Source of the DNA: an uncultured Clostridia bacterium
GTDB taxonomy: Bacteria; Bacillota_A; Clostridia; Christensenellales; Aristaeellaceae
Assembly: GCA_947165745.1 (NCBI GenBank)
Contig: CAMVBO010000152.1
Location: 1-5,332 of the forward strand
Length of the DNA stretch: 5,332 nucleotides
Reading direction: 5' to 3'
The position numbers and the translations under genes were made by a program. This document shows, piece after piece, positions 1-5,332 of this stretch (position 1 is its first letter; each line of letters begins with the position of its first letter). Below the pieces are notes generated by a model. The model did no database searches. It saw nothing but the letters and a program-made list of their open reading frames with translations, and was not told where the DNA came from.

Positions 1-86
1 CTGCTCTGAGAACTGCGCACTCTCCGGTCACTTCGGGCGATCAGCTTTTCGTCGTCCGCGACGATGGCCTTAAACTTCCGATTCAT
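1..86 (-). CDS. Response regulator, N-terminal fragment (cut by left edge)
   Basis: Only the first 28 codons are present. The translation begins MNRKFKAIVADDEKLIAR, which matches the start of a receiver domain: a hydrophobic first strand (FKAIVA) followed by the acidic pair D11-D12 that binds Mg2+ near the phosphorylated aspartate. The ATG at 86 is preceded by AGGAGC at 95-100 with 8 bases between, and it overlaps the end of the kinase gene by 17 bases in another frame, which suggests translational coupling. Partners of YesM-type kinases usually carry an AraC-type DNA-binding domain at the C-terminus; that part is outside the window, so the output domain is inferred only. After residue 18 the sequence (SDRRVRSSQS) does not look like the usual hydrophobic first helix of a receiver, so the extreme left edge may be unreliable or divergent. 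Confidence 0.8.
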   Translation of the reverse strand, partial: MNRKFKAIVADDEKLIARSDRRVRSSQS

Positions 87-1845
87 GGATGCTTGCTCCT
101 ATCGTGACGCATGCGCCGCCCTCGGGGTTGTTCTCCAGGCGGAACAGGAATTGGTTGTCGTACAGCAGGCAGAGGCGGATGAACACATGCAAAATGCCCA
201 TGCCGTTGATCTTCAGCGATGGCAGCGTGCGGGTGCGGCGGATCTCGTCCATCTGCGCCTCCAGCGCCTTCAGCGTCTCCGCCTCAAAGCCGGGGCCGTT
301 GTCCAGGATCTTCAGCGCGTAATCGTCGCCGTTCACCTCGCCGCGTATGGCGATCCGGTAGGGCGGGCGGCAGGTGGTGGTGAACTTGATGGCGTTCTCC
401 GCCAGCAGCTGCACGCACAGCTTCGGCACCGCCACGGCGTCCAGCGATTCGGGCACGTCGATCTCATAGGACAGGTCGCCCTGATAGCGGATCTCCATGC
501 AGCGCAGGTAGTTCCGGGTGTGCTTCAATTCGTCCGAAAGCGGCACCTTCTGGGCGGAGTCCGAGGAGATATAGCGCAGGATGTCGGCCATGGACTGGCA
601 CATCACGGCGATCTCTTCATTCATGCCCTCGTCGGCCATGGCCTGCAGCGCCTGCAGGCTGTTGTACAGGAAGTGGGGGTTCATCTGGGCCTGCAGGGCC
701 AGCATCCGCGACTGCATCTCCTGGTTTTGCAGCTCCAGCAGCTTGCCCACATGCCCGGACAGGGTGCCCTGCATCTGGGTGAACGCGCCGTGCAATGTCT
801 GCATCTCCTGCAGGTCGGTCTTCAACGGGGGCAGGGCGGAGGGGTGTTCGATGTCCACGCTGGCGATCTGCTGGCACATCTCGTCGATGGGCGCGGTGAT
901 GCGCCGGGCCGCCAGGTGGGACAGCAGGATGGCCAGGGCCAGCACCACCAGCGTGATCACGAAGGCGGTGGCGATCTGCTGCAGCGCGGGGCGGAGCAGG
1001 TTCCCGGCCCCGATGACCGTTACGGTGTAAAAGCTGCCGCCGTCCGCAGGCGCGCAGCACAGCAGCGCGTCGCTCCGCCAGCCGTCGGCCCGCTGGAATT
1101 CCTCGGGGAAGCCCAGGCACCGCGCCGCGTCAAACAGGCCCTCGGCGTCGGCGTCCAGCGGATAGATCAGCCGCCCGTCGGCGTCGAAGAACAGCATGCG
1201 CTCGCCATAGCCGGAGTCGTAGGCGGCGATGCCCGAGGCCACGCGGTTCACGCGCTGCTTGATTTCGATGTAGCCGCAGGGGTTGCCGAAGTTGTCATAG
1301 TTTTTCAGGGCCAGGGACATGAACAGCCGGCCGTAGGCGTCGGTGGTGTACTTCGACAGGGCTTCGTCCGGGCCGGAGAAGAACACCCGCTGGCGCACGT
1401 CGTCATCGGCCAGGGAGGCGTACCAGGGGGCGTCCTCCGGGGTGTCCGGCACCACTTCGTTGTTCAAGCCGGAGGACACCCGCATGCCGTCGAGCGTATA
1501 GAGGTTGATCTGGTCGATGGGGCGGTTGGGAAAGATGATCATGGAGAGTATCGTGGACAGCTTTTCCGCCTCGCCGGCCTCCCCGCCGGCGGAGCGCCGC
1601 AGGAACAGCCTGTCCTGCATGCGGGTGGAGTAGCTGATGTTCATGGCCATGGTGCGCATCTGCTCGATCTCCCGGTCCACGCTCAGGGCGGCGGCCCGGG
1701 TCTGCTGGCGCAAGGCGGTGAGCGTCTGGCTGTGCACGCGGGCGGTCTGCATGGCGATCAGCGCCACGGCCAGCGCGAATATGGAGGCGAGTATGATGAT
1801 GGTGTAGGTGCCGAACAGCGTGCCGCGAACGGTTCTCTTTTTCAT
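70..1845 (-). CDS. YesM-type membrane sensor histidine kinase
   Basis: A 591-residue sensor kinase that would autophosphorylate on histidine in response to an extracellular signal and pass the phosphate to the regulator encoded just after it. Domains in order: membrane helix at about 12-33; extracytoplasmic sensor at about 34-288, with dCache-like features (DAPWYASL near 138-145, GYIEIKQ near 191-197, an FDADGRLIY strand near 220-228); second membrane helix at about 289-311; HAMP linker from about 312 with ARRITAPIDEM; coiled-coil-like, Gln/Met-rich stretch near 355-390; His_kinase domain with the phospho-acceptor H391 in NPHFLYNSL; ATPase domain with the N box (AENAIKF, N484) and G1 box (DNGPG, 515-519). 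The G2 box reads GMGILH, with His553 where Asn is common. The start at 1845 is chosen over an in-frame ATG at 1899 because GGAGGT lies 5 bases upstream and the hydrophobic N-terminus then begins at once. Length and architecture are normal for the family. The ligand is unknown; the divergent sugar transporter suggests a carbohydrate. Confidence 0.95.
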   Translation of the reverse strand: MKKRTVRGTLFGTYTIIILASIFALAVALIAMQTARVHSQTLTALRQQTRAAALSVDREIEQMRTMAMNISYSTRMQDRLFLRRSAGGEAGEAEKLSTILSMIIFPNRPIDQINLYTLDGMRVSSGLNNEVVPDTPEDAPWYASLADDDVRQRVFFSGPDEALSKYTTDAYGRLFMSLALKNYDNFGNPCGYIEIKQRVNRVASGIAAYDSGYGERMLFFDADGRLIYPLDADAEGLFDAARCLGFPEEFQRADGWRSDALLCCAPADGGSFYTVTVIGAGNLLRPALQQIATAFVITLVVLALAILLSHLAARRITAPIDEMCQQIASVDIEHPSALPPLKTDLQEMQTLHGAFTQMQGTLSGHVGKLLELQNQEMQSRMLALQAQMNPHFLYNSLQALQAMADEGMNEEIAVMCQSMADILRYISSDSAQKVPLSDELKHTRNYLRCMEIRYQGDLSYEIDVPESLDAVAVPKLCVQLLAENAIKFTTTCRPPYRIAIRGEVNGDDYALKILDNGPGFEAETLKALEAQMDEIRRTRTLPSLKINGMGILHVFIRLCLLYDNQFLFRLENNPEGGACVTIGASIHESEV

Positions 1846-1850
1846 GGCAA

Positions 1851-1856
1851 ACCTCC
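1851..1856 (-). promoter_or_regulatory. Ribosome binding site of the sensor kinase
   Basis: Read on the minus strand this is GGAGGT, 5 bases before the ATG at 1845. It decides the start: the longer reading from 1899 would begin inside the AT-rich spacer and add 18 residues that look like translated leader. Confidence 0.8.
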
Positions 1857-1875
1857 GCGCCGGTAAAGAATATAC

Positions 1876-1904
1876 ATGGAACTGGACAAAATTAACCATT
1901 CCAT
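1876..1904. repeat. Imperfect inverted repeat, candidate operator or leader hairpin
   Basis: The left arm ATGGAACTGG (1876-1885) pairs with the right arm CCATTCCAT (1896-1904): nine base pairs with one bulged C, around a ten-base AT-rich centre. The right arm falls on the weak -35 region of the predicted transporter promoter. The repeat would also lie in the leader of the kinase mRNA, so it could act as DNA (binding site for the response regulator) or as RNA. A protein-binding role is inferred from position and symmetry only. Confidence 0.45.
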
Positions 1905-1927
1905 TTCAAAACAGCAATACTTATAAT
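1899..1927 (+). promoter_or_regulatory. Candidate promoter of the transport operon (good -10, poor -35)
   Basis: A perfect TATAAT lies at 1922-1927. At 17 bases upstream the -35 hexamer would be TTCCAT (1899-1904), which shares only the first two bases with TTGACA. A good -10 with a poor -35 is what an activator-dependent promoter would show, fitting control by the adjacent two-component system. The predicted transcript would start near 1934, giving a leader of about 70 bases before the binding-protein gene. I see no CcpA-type cre site in the spacer. Confidence 0.55.
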
Positions 1928-1935
1928 GGAACCAT
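1926..1935. repeat. ATGGAACCAT element overlapping the transporter -10
   Basis: ATGG and CCAT flank a two-base centre, so the site is nearly palindromic. It repeats the ATGGAAC heptamer seen at 1876-1882, exactly 50 bases upstream, and its AACCATACCAAAT segment (1930-1942) matches AACCATTCCATTT (1894-1906) at 10 of 13 positions. It overlaps the last two bases of TATAAT and covers the predicted start of transcription, where a bound protein would block initiation. The role is inferred. Confidence 0.35.
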
Positions 1936-1950
1936 ACCAAATGCACCTCT

Positions 1951-1979
1951 ATTGTACAGGGTGGGTAAACAAATGTCAA
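1951..1979 (-). promoter_or_regulatory. Near-consensus vegetative promoter of the sensor kinase operon
   Basis: On the minus strand a perfect TTGACA (-35, 1974-1979) is followed after exactly 17 bases by TACAAT (-10, 1951-1956), one base off consensus. Transcription would start near 1944 and give a leader of about 100 bases before the kinase ATG at 1845. This predicts steady, activator-independent expression of the two-component system. TACAAT recurs on the plus strand at 1980-1985, making a short inverted repeat (six-base arms) around the -35, too short to weigh much. Confidence 0.75.
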
Positions 1980-1989
1980 TACAATCAAA

Positions 1990-1995
1990 AGGAGG
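1990..1995 (+). promoter_or_regulatory. Consensus ribosome binding site of the substrate-binding protein gene
   Basis: AGGAGG, a full Shine-Dalgarno core, lies 7 bases before the ATG at 2003. It is the strongest in the window and fits a highly expressed binding protein. It also rules out the longer in-frame reading that would begin at 1808 inside the kinase gene. Confidence 0.85.
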
Positions 1996-2002
1996 CATTA
2001 AC

Positions 2003-3271
2003 ATGAAGAGGATCCTTGCTTGCTTGCTGGCGGCGCTGCTGCTGGTGGGAACGGCCGCCGTGGCCGAGGGTACGACCATTACCTACATGGCCAGCCAGGA
2101 CTGGGTGCAGGACGCCGAGATGGAGCTGGGCGAGAAGTTCGAGCAGGAGACCGGCATCCACGTGGATTACCAGATCATCCCCTCCGACCAGTACACGACC
2201 CTGCTGATGACCAAGCTGAACACCGGCGAGTGCACCGATATCTTCGGCTCCCAGGCGGGCCAGTTTGACATCGTCACCCAGCTGAACGTGGAAAAGAACG
2301 CCGTGGACCTGTCCGGCGAAGCCTGGGCGGAGACCGTGGATCCCCTGGCCTTTGCCGAGACCAGCGTGGACGGCAAGCTGTTCGGCCAGCCCGTGCAGGA
2401 CGTGTCCGCCGTGTGGGCCATCGCCTACAACAAGCAGGTTTTCGCCAAGCTGAACCTCTCCGTGCCCACCAACTATGAGGAGTTCAAGGCCGTCTGCGAG
2501 GCCATTAAGGCCGACGGCATGACCCCCATCTACGAGGCCGTTTCCGACGGCTGGCATCACCAGCTGTGGTTCTGCGAGCTGGGCGTGGCCATCGAGAAGG
2601 CCGAGCCCGGCACCGCCGAGAAGCTGAACAACAACGAGATGGGCTTTGCCGACAGCGCTGCCGCCAAGCAGCTGGTGGACCAGATCAAGGAAATGGTGGA
2701 CCTGGGCTACTGGGGCGACAACTACATGGCCAACGCCTACTCCGACGCCGCCAAGGCCATCGCCGAGGGCGAGTGCGCCATGACCGTGGCCAACCAGGGC
2801 TTCCCCACCGAGCTGCACGACGCCTATCCGGACTTCCCGGCTGAGGACATCGGCTTCTTCGTGATGCCCCTGTGCGACAACCAGGTGCTGAACATGAACC
2901 CCGTCGGCCCCACCCGCTTCATCTATTCCGGTTCCGCCAATATCGACGCGGCCAAGCAGTACCTGGCCTTCATCGCCGAGCCCGAGAACCTGCAGTACCT
3001 GATCGACAACGTGCCGAAGTTCAACACGCTGCCCTTCACCACCGCCACCGACGCCTACTCCGACGAGATCAGCGCCTTCTACGCCGCCTATCCGGAGCAC
3101 GGCACCGTCTACCAGACCAGCGTGAAGTACGTCAATCCCCAGTGGATGGAGATCGGCAAGGAGCTGACCGCCGTGATCCTGGGCGACGAGAGCAGCGAGC
3201 AGATGCTGAAGAACATCGACCGCAATCGCGCCGACCAGGCCGCCGCGGCCCAGGACCCCGCCTGGAACTGA
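2003..3271 (+). CDS. Extracellular solute-binding protein of a CUT1-type sugar ABC importer
   Basis: A 422-residue binding protein that should capture a sugar or oligosaccharide outside the membrane and deliver it to the permeases encoded downstream. It starts with a Sec signal peptide: MKR, a hydrophobic core at about 4-16, and a likely cleavage after AVA at residue 21. The mature part looks like a family 1 solute-binding protein: a first strand TTITYMAS (24-31), GEKFEQETGIHVDY (43-56), YTTLLMTKLNTGECTDIF (64-81), the hinge-region segment WAIAYNKQVFAKLNL (138-152), VPTNYEEF (154-161), and EGECAMTVANQG (255-266) followed by FFVMPL. Length is normal for the family. Unusually for a Gram-positive type, no cysteine follows the hydrophobic core; C7 is too near the N-terminus for a lipobox. 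All 19 lysines use AAG, a stronger codon bias than in the kinase or permease genes, which points to high expression. The substrate cannot be assigned. Confidence 0.93.
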   Translation: MKRILACLLAALLLVGTAAVAEGTTITYMASQDWVQDAEMELGEKFEQETGIHVDYQIIPSDQYTTLLMTKLNTGECTDIFGSQAGQFDIVTQLNVEKNAVDLSGEAWAETVDPLAFAETSVDGKLFGQPVQDVSAVWAIAYNKQVFAKLNLSVPTNYEEFKAVCEAIKADGMTPIYEAVSDGWHHQLWFCELGVAIEKAEPGTAEKLNNNEMGFADSAAAKQLVDQIKEMVDLGYWGDNYMANAYSDAAKAIAEGECAMTVANQGFPTELHDAYPDFPAEDIGFFVMPLCDNQVLNMNPVGPTRFIYSGSANIDAAKQYLAFIAEPENLQYLIDNVPKFNTLPFTTATDAYSDEISAFYAAYPEHGTVYQTSVKYVNPQWMEIGKELTAVILGDESSEQMLKNIDRNRADQAAAAQDPAWN

Positions 3272-3305
3272 CGGCAGCGCACTACGACCGATGACCTGAC
3301 GCTTT

Positions 3306-3343
3306 GCGGAGGGGACCGCCAATCCGCGGTTCCCTCCGCTTTT
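3306..3343 (+). terminator. Strong hairpin with short T tract: partial terminator or mRNA-stabilising stem
   Basis: Two 14-base arms (3306-3319 and 3326-3339, GCGGAGGG at the outer end) pair throughout, with a single G-U pair, around a six-base loop. TTTT follows at 3340-3343. It sits 34 bases after the binding-protein stop codon and 31 bases before the first permease. A GC-rich stem with a short T tract inside an operon would let part of transcription through, or protect the upstream mRNA from 3' decay. Either would yield more binding protein than permease, as is known for other sugar ABC operons such as malE-malF. Which mechanism applies is not visible. Confidence 0.8.
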
Positions 3344-3374
3344 CCATGAACCCCGACACACCCTGGAGGCTACC

Positions 3375-4253
3375 ATGAACAAAAACCGAATGTATCCGAC
3401 CTGGTTCATCTTCGGCGCGCTGCTTCTGTACGCGGTGCTGTACGTGCTGCCGTCGCTGATGGGCATCGCCTATTCCTTCACGGATTGGTCGGTGTACTCC
3501 CAGGAGATCCACTTCGTGGGTTGGCAGAACTTCGCCACGGTGTTTTCCACCGATTACAACTACACCCGCATCCTGGGCAACACCTTCCTGTTCACCTTCG
3601 TCACCACGCTGGCGAAGAACGTGATCGGCCTGGCGCTGGCGGTGCTGCTGACGAAGCGCGTGAAGCTTCTGAACTTCCACCGCGCGGTGATGTACCTGCC
3701 CTGCGTGCTGTCGGCGCTGATCGTGGGCATGATCTTTAAATCTGTGCTGAACCCGAAGATCGGCCTTCTGAACACGACGCTGCGGGCCCTGGGCCTGGAC
3801 GCGCTGGCGAAAAACTGGCTCACGGATTCAAAGATCGCCTTTCGTTCGGTGATGGCGGTTGACATTTGGAAGGGTATGGGGTACATTATGACCATACTGA
3901 TCGCCGGCATCATGTCGATTTCGCCCACCTATTACGAGGCGGCGGAGATCGACGGCGGCAGCGCCTGGCAGTGCTTCAGGCACATCACGCTGCCGCTGTT
4001 GACGCCCACCCTGACGGTGACCACCGTGTTGAACGTGATCTACGGCCTCAAGGTGTTCGACACCGTGTATGCGCTGACCAACGGCGGCCCCGGCTATGCC
4101 ACCGAGGTGCTGTACACCGGCGTGTACAAGGAGTTTGGCCTGGGCCGCTATGCGGTGGGCACCACGCTGTCGTCCATTATGACGGTGGTGATGCTCGTCG
4201 TGGGCTACTTCATGATCAAGCACATGGTGCGGGGAGGGGGTCAGGAAGCATGA
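3375..4253 (+). CDS. Sugar ABC transporter permease, MalF/UgpA type
   Basis: A 292-residue inner-membrane subunit forming half of the translocation channel. About six membrane helices are visible, roughly at 10-32, 69-93, 104-124, 158-180, 210-230 and 262-283. The EAA loop that docks onto the ATPase is at 188-209: EAAEIDGGSAWQCFRHITLP, with the conserved G194 and the LPLL end. The segment FDTVYALTNGGPGYATEVL (228-246) is typical of the MalF-like partner in CUT1 importers. Length is as expected for short MalF/UgpA-type subunits that lack the large periplasmic loop of E. coli MalF. The ATG follows GGAGG (3365-3369) by 5 bases. It lies 103 bases after the binding-protein gene, with a hairpin between, and overlaps the next permease by four bases. 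No ATPase gene lies in the visible operon, so a shared ATPase of the MsmX/MsmK kind is inferred. Confidence 0.95.
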   Translation: MNKNRMYPTWFIFGALLLYAVLYVLPSLMGIAYSFTDWSVYSQEIHFVGWQNFATVFSTDYNYTRILGNTFLFTFVTTLAKNVIGLALAVLLTKRVKLLNFHRAVMYLPCVLSALIVGMIFKSVLNPKIGLLNTTLRALGLDALAKNWLTDSKIAFRSVMAVDIWKGMGYIMTILIAGIMSISPTYYEAAEIDGGSAWQCFRHITLPLLTPTLTVTTVLNVIYGLKVFDTVYALTNGGPGYATEVLYTGVYKEFGLGRYAVGTTLSSIMTVVMLVVGYFMIKHMVRGGGQEA

Positions 4254-5086
4254 ACAGCCGCATGAGAATACGCAGGCAATGGCAGGCCGTCGGCGTGAAC
4301 GCGCTGGCCTGGGTGCTGTCGCTGATCCTGATCGCGCCCCTGGCGCTGATCCTGGTGAACAGCTTTAAGGACAGCGTGGCCGCCAGCGACATGAACCTGG
4401 CGCTGACGAGCACTCCCCAGTGGAGCAATTATTCCGTGGTCATCGAGAAGGGCAAGCTGGGCGTCACGTTTTTAAACAGCGTGCTCTATTCCGTGGGCAG
4501 CGTACTGCTGTGCACGCTCCTGTCCTCGATGGCGGCCTATGTGATGAGCCGCAACGGCCGCAAGCTGCACCGGTTCCTGTACCTGTTCATCGTGCTGGGC
4601 ATCGCCATGCCCATCAACTTCGTCACGCTGATGCGGGTGATGCAGTTCGTGCGGCTGATCAACACCCGCACGGGCATCGTGCTGCTGTACACGGCCACGC
4701 AGATTCCCTTCAACGTGTTTCTGATCCACAGCTTCGTCAGCAAGATTCCGGATGAAATCGACGAGGCCGCGACCATCGACGGCGCTTCGCCCCTGGGCCT
4801 GTTCGTCCGGGTGGTGCTGCCGCTGCTCAAACCCGTGCTGGTGACGGTGATGGTGCTCACATTTTTGAACACCTGGAACGAGTTTGTGATGCCGCTGTAC
4901 TTCCTGGGCTCCTCCACCAAGTGGCCCATGACGCTGGCGGTGTACAACTTCTTCGGCATGTACTTCAAGGACTGGAACCTGGTCTGCGCGGACATCGTGC
5001 TCACCAGCATGCCGGTCATACTGGTGTACCTGCTGGGCCAGAAGTACATCGTGGCCGGCATGACGGCGGGCGCGATCAAGGGATAA
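4250..5086 (+). CDS. Sugar ABC transporter permease, MalG/UgpE type
   Basis: A 278-residue membrane subunit, the partner of the preceding permease. It has a basic N-terminus (RMRIRRQ) and a first helix at about 17-38, then VNSFKDS; further helices lie roughly at 72-98, 108-130, 142-162, 193-216 and 246-266. The EAA loop is at 172-192: EAATIDGASPLGLFVRVVLP, with the conserved G178 and LPLLKP. TFLNTWNEFVMPLYFL (204-219) and the C-terminal QKYIVAGMTAGAIKG are hallmarks of the MalG/UgpE subfamily; these ends are nearly invariant in CUT1 permeases. The start at 4250 shares ATGA with the stop of the first permease, and GGGGAGGGGG at 4231-4240 can serve as its ribosome binding site. The overlap implies coupled translation and a 1:1 ratio of the two subunits. 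An upstream in-frame reading through the first permease gene is not coding. Confidence 0.95.
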   Translation: MNSRMRIRRQWQAVGVNALAWVLSLILIAPLALILVNSFKDSVAASDMNLALTSTPQWSNYSVVIEKGKLGVTFLNSVLYSVGSVLLCTLLSSMAAYVMSRNGRKLHRFLYLFIVLGIAMPINFVTLMRVMQFVRLINTRTGIVLLYTATQIPFNVFLIHSFVSKIPDEIDEAATIDGASPLGLFVRVVLPLLKPVLVTVMVLTFLNTWNEFVMPLYFLGSSTKWPMTLAVYNFFGMYFKDWNLVCADIVLTSMPVILVYLLGQKYIVAGMTAGAIKG

Positions 5087-5107
5087 TACACGAGAAGGTG
5101 ACAGCCA

Positions 5108-5332
5108 ATGCGACGGATTGAGCTTTCCCCGGGCGTGACCCGGGTGACACTGGAGACGGAGGACGCGGCCCTGTTCAGGGACGTGTCCTTCTCGGACGCT
5201 TCCGGCGAATACCTGCGCCAGACGGGCTATGCCTGCGCGCCCCGGCCGGTGTACCGGCTGAAGGCGGCGGGGGAGGGCGGCGCGGTGAAGCGCACGGCCA
5301 ACGGCGAGGTGGTGGTGTTCGACGAGGGCGAG
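5108..5332 (+). CDS. N-terminal fragment of an unidentified protein, possibly a glycoside hydrolase (cut by right edge)
   Basis: Seventy-five codons are visible, open to the right edge. The ATG follows AAGGTG (5095-5100) by 7 bases and comes 21 bases after the permease stop, so it is almost certainly in the same operon. The translation starts MRRIELSPGVTRVTLETEDA and has alternating hydrophobic residues of a beta-rich domain, with no signal peptide or membrane helix, so a cytoplasmic protein is likely. The segment KRTANGEVVVFDEGE (61-75) resembles the beta-sandwich found at the N-terminus of some GH31 alpha-glycosidases, and the position after sugar permeases favours an enzyme acting on the imported sugar. 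That match is from memory and weak; another hydrolase family or an unrelated beta-sandwich protein is equally possible. The call as a real gene is firmer than the function. Confidence 0.7.
   Translation, partial: MRRIELSPGVTRVTLETEDAALFRDVSFSDASGEYLRQTGYACAPRPVYRLKAAGEGGAVKRTANGEVVVFDEGE

Noticed and set aside
64..1866. A 600-codon open frame on the plus strand across the kinase gene
   Set aside because: It is the antisense shadow of a GC-rich gene: rich in His, Gln, Gly, Val and Arg, without recognisable domains or a ribosome binding site, while the minus strand encodes a complete kinase.
1846..1899. N-terminal extension of the kinase by 18 residues
   Set aside because: No ribosome binding site is seen before the ATG at 1899, whereas GGAGGT precedes the ATG at 1845, which starts a normal signal-anchor.
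1808..2002. N-terminal extension of the binding protein by 65 residues
   Set aside because: It would start inside the kinase gene and run through the promoter spacer; the ATG at 2003 has a consensus ribosome binding site and is directly followed by a signal peptide.
1928..2002. Riboswitch or catabolite (cre) site in the transporter leader
   Set aside because: No long conserved-looking paired structure and no CG-centred cre palindrome could be found; the leader is short and AT-rich.
1985..3466. A 493-codon open frame on the minus strand across the binding-protein gene
   Set aside because: Its composition (very high Gly, His, Val, Leu) is what the strongly biased codons of the sense gene produce in antisense. 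It spans the hairpin region and shows no family motif.
3866..4249. Upstream in-frame extension of the second permease
   Set aside because: It translates the first permease gene in the wrong frame into His/Arg-rich sequence; the ATG at 4250 in the ATGA overlap fits the family start.

Overview
The window is one end-to-end locus of a GC-rich bacterium that looks like a Gram-positive anaerobe of the Clostridia, possibly a gut or rumen lineage. The signs are strong AGGAGG-type ribosome binding sites, a YesM-type sensor kinase paired with a response regulator, a CUT1-type sugar ABC importer with no ATPase gene beside it, and strongly G/C-ending codons. The taxonomic guess is inference; no marker gene is present.

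Layout. On the minus strand, reading leftward from about 1944, is a two-component system: a 591-residue membrane histidine kinase (70-1845), overlapped by 17 bases by the start of a response regulator that runs off the left edge (1-86). On the plus strand, reading rightward from the same AT-rich spacer, is a transport operon: a secreted substrate-binding protein (2003-3271), a strong hairpin (3306-3343), two membrane permeases joined by an ATGA overlap (3375-4253 and 4250-5086), and the first 75 codons of a further gene cut by the right edge (5108-5332), possibly a glycoside hydrolase.

How it probably works. The kinase would sense an extracellular ligand, probably a carbohydrate or its complex with the binding protein, and phosphorylate the regulator. 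The regulator would then activate the divergent transport operon. The binding protein delivers the sugar to the two permeases, which must borrow an ATPase encoded elsewhere. The last gene may process the imported sugar. The substrate cannot be read from the sequence.

The 157-base divergent spacer (1846-2002) is the most informative non-coding part. It carries a near-consensus promoter for the kinase, a TATAAT with a poor -35 for the transporter, and a cluster of ATGGAA boxes with inverted symmetry. The two predicted promoters face each other and overlap. I see no CRISPR array, mobile element, tRNA, rRNA or recognisable riboswitch. The gene content is a known type of locus; the less ordinary points are the promoter layout, the hairpin after the binding-protein gene, and a binding protein without a credible lipobox.
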